From Phaeosaccion multiseriatum (Eukaryota > Ochrophyta, other classes): DNA of 64,000 nt. Below are positions 63,741 through 64,000 of this stretch, in pieces. The notes beneath the pieces are model-generated. The model was not told the origin of the DNA. It ran no database searches and saw nothing but the letters and a program-made list of their open reading frames with translations. The position numbers were made by a program, and so were the translations under genes. The stretch spans positions 1,798,001 to 1,862,000 of the forward strand of contig OZ218958.1 in the NCBI GenBank assembly GCA_965112735.1, read 5' to 3'. Numbering within the stretch: position 1 is the first letter of the stretch; the number at the start of each line of letters is the position of its first letter.

Positions 63741-64000
63741 CGCGTGTGCGTGTGTGCGTGTGCGTGTTTGTGTGTGCGTGTTTAAGTGTATCCGTGTGTG
63801 ATTGTGTGTGTGTAGGTGAAGAGTGAGTGCATGAGGTGAGTGAGTGCATGAGGAAGGGATGGAGGGAGGGAGTGTGTGAGTGAGTGGGTGGATGGGGGAG
63901 GAACGGAGTGAGTGAGAGAGAGGGATGGAGTGAATAGCGAGGAAGGAGGGGAGGGCGGGGGGGAGAAAGCGGGGAAAGGTGAGGGAGCGAGAGACGGGTG
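63668..64000. other. Intron of the WD40 gene with (TG)n, running off the window
   Basis: Upstream intron of the minus WD40 gene. About 110 bp of TG/CG dinucleotides (63685-63800), then GAGT and GGGA repeats to the window end. No exon recognised. Confidence 0.65.

Overview
This is a nuclear window from a eukaryote. Genes have many GT-AG introns of roughly 200-900 bp, long simple-sequence arrays sit inside introns, and there are no bacterial operons. The mix of genes suggests a flagellated stramenopile, perhaps in or near the brown-algal lineage (inference): a Pmp-like beta-helix protein with a multi-pass membrane tail, a BBSome subunit, CFAP97-like and DUF4795/QRICH2-like ciliary proteins, and neighbours that mostly alternate strand in head-to-head pairs. 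All exon boundaries here were read by eye from frame continuity and splice sites; no alignment or RNA evidence was available.

1-14.8 kb is a tandem segmental duplication. Each unit carries an ankyrin-repeat gene on the minus strand, with a 10-codon first exon, head to head with a low-complexity coiled-coil gene on the plus strand. Ankyrin copies A (1-1157, cut by the window edge) and C (12827-14328) are open; copy B (6368-7845) is frameshifted. Coiled-coil copy A is frameshifted, copy B has a premature stop in an inferred exon, and copy C has lost about 1.6 kb.

14.8-31.0 kb holds a head-to-head pair: a DUF4795/QRICH2-like coiled-coil gene (minus, 8 exons) and a secreted/membrane beta-helix gene (plus) built from tandemly duplicated exon-intron units that include four 6-nt micro-exons.

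31.5-42.0 kb holds BBIP1, an SMP-30/NHL-like protein (minus) paired with a CFAP97-like protein (plus), and a SAM-domain protein (minus) paired with ALKBH8 (plus), whose methyltransferase half is degenerate.

42.7-64.0 kb holds an ANTH-domain clathrin adaptor (minus) paired with a PX-domain protein (plus), a SAP-like coiled-coil protein (minus) paired with TXNDC9/PhLP3 (plus), a FAM177-like protein (minus) paired with an NPK1/MAP3K-like kinase (plus), and the 3' part of a WD40 protein (minus).

A short DNA motif with core GTTGGTGATACAG, flanked by CAG runs, recurs about ten times in both orientations, in coding, intronic and intergenic positions and in different reading frames. With the micro-exons it is the most unusual signal in the window.
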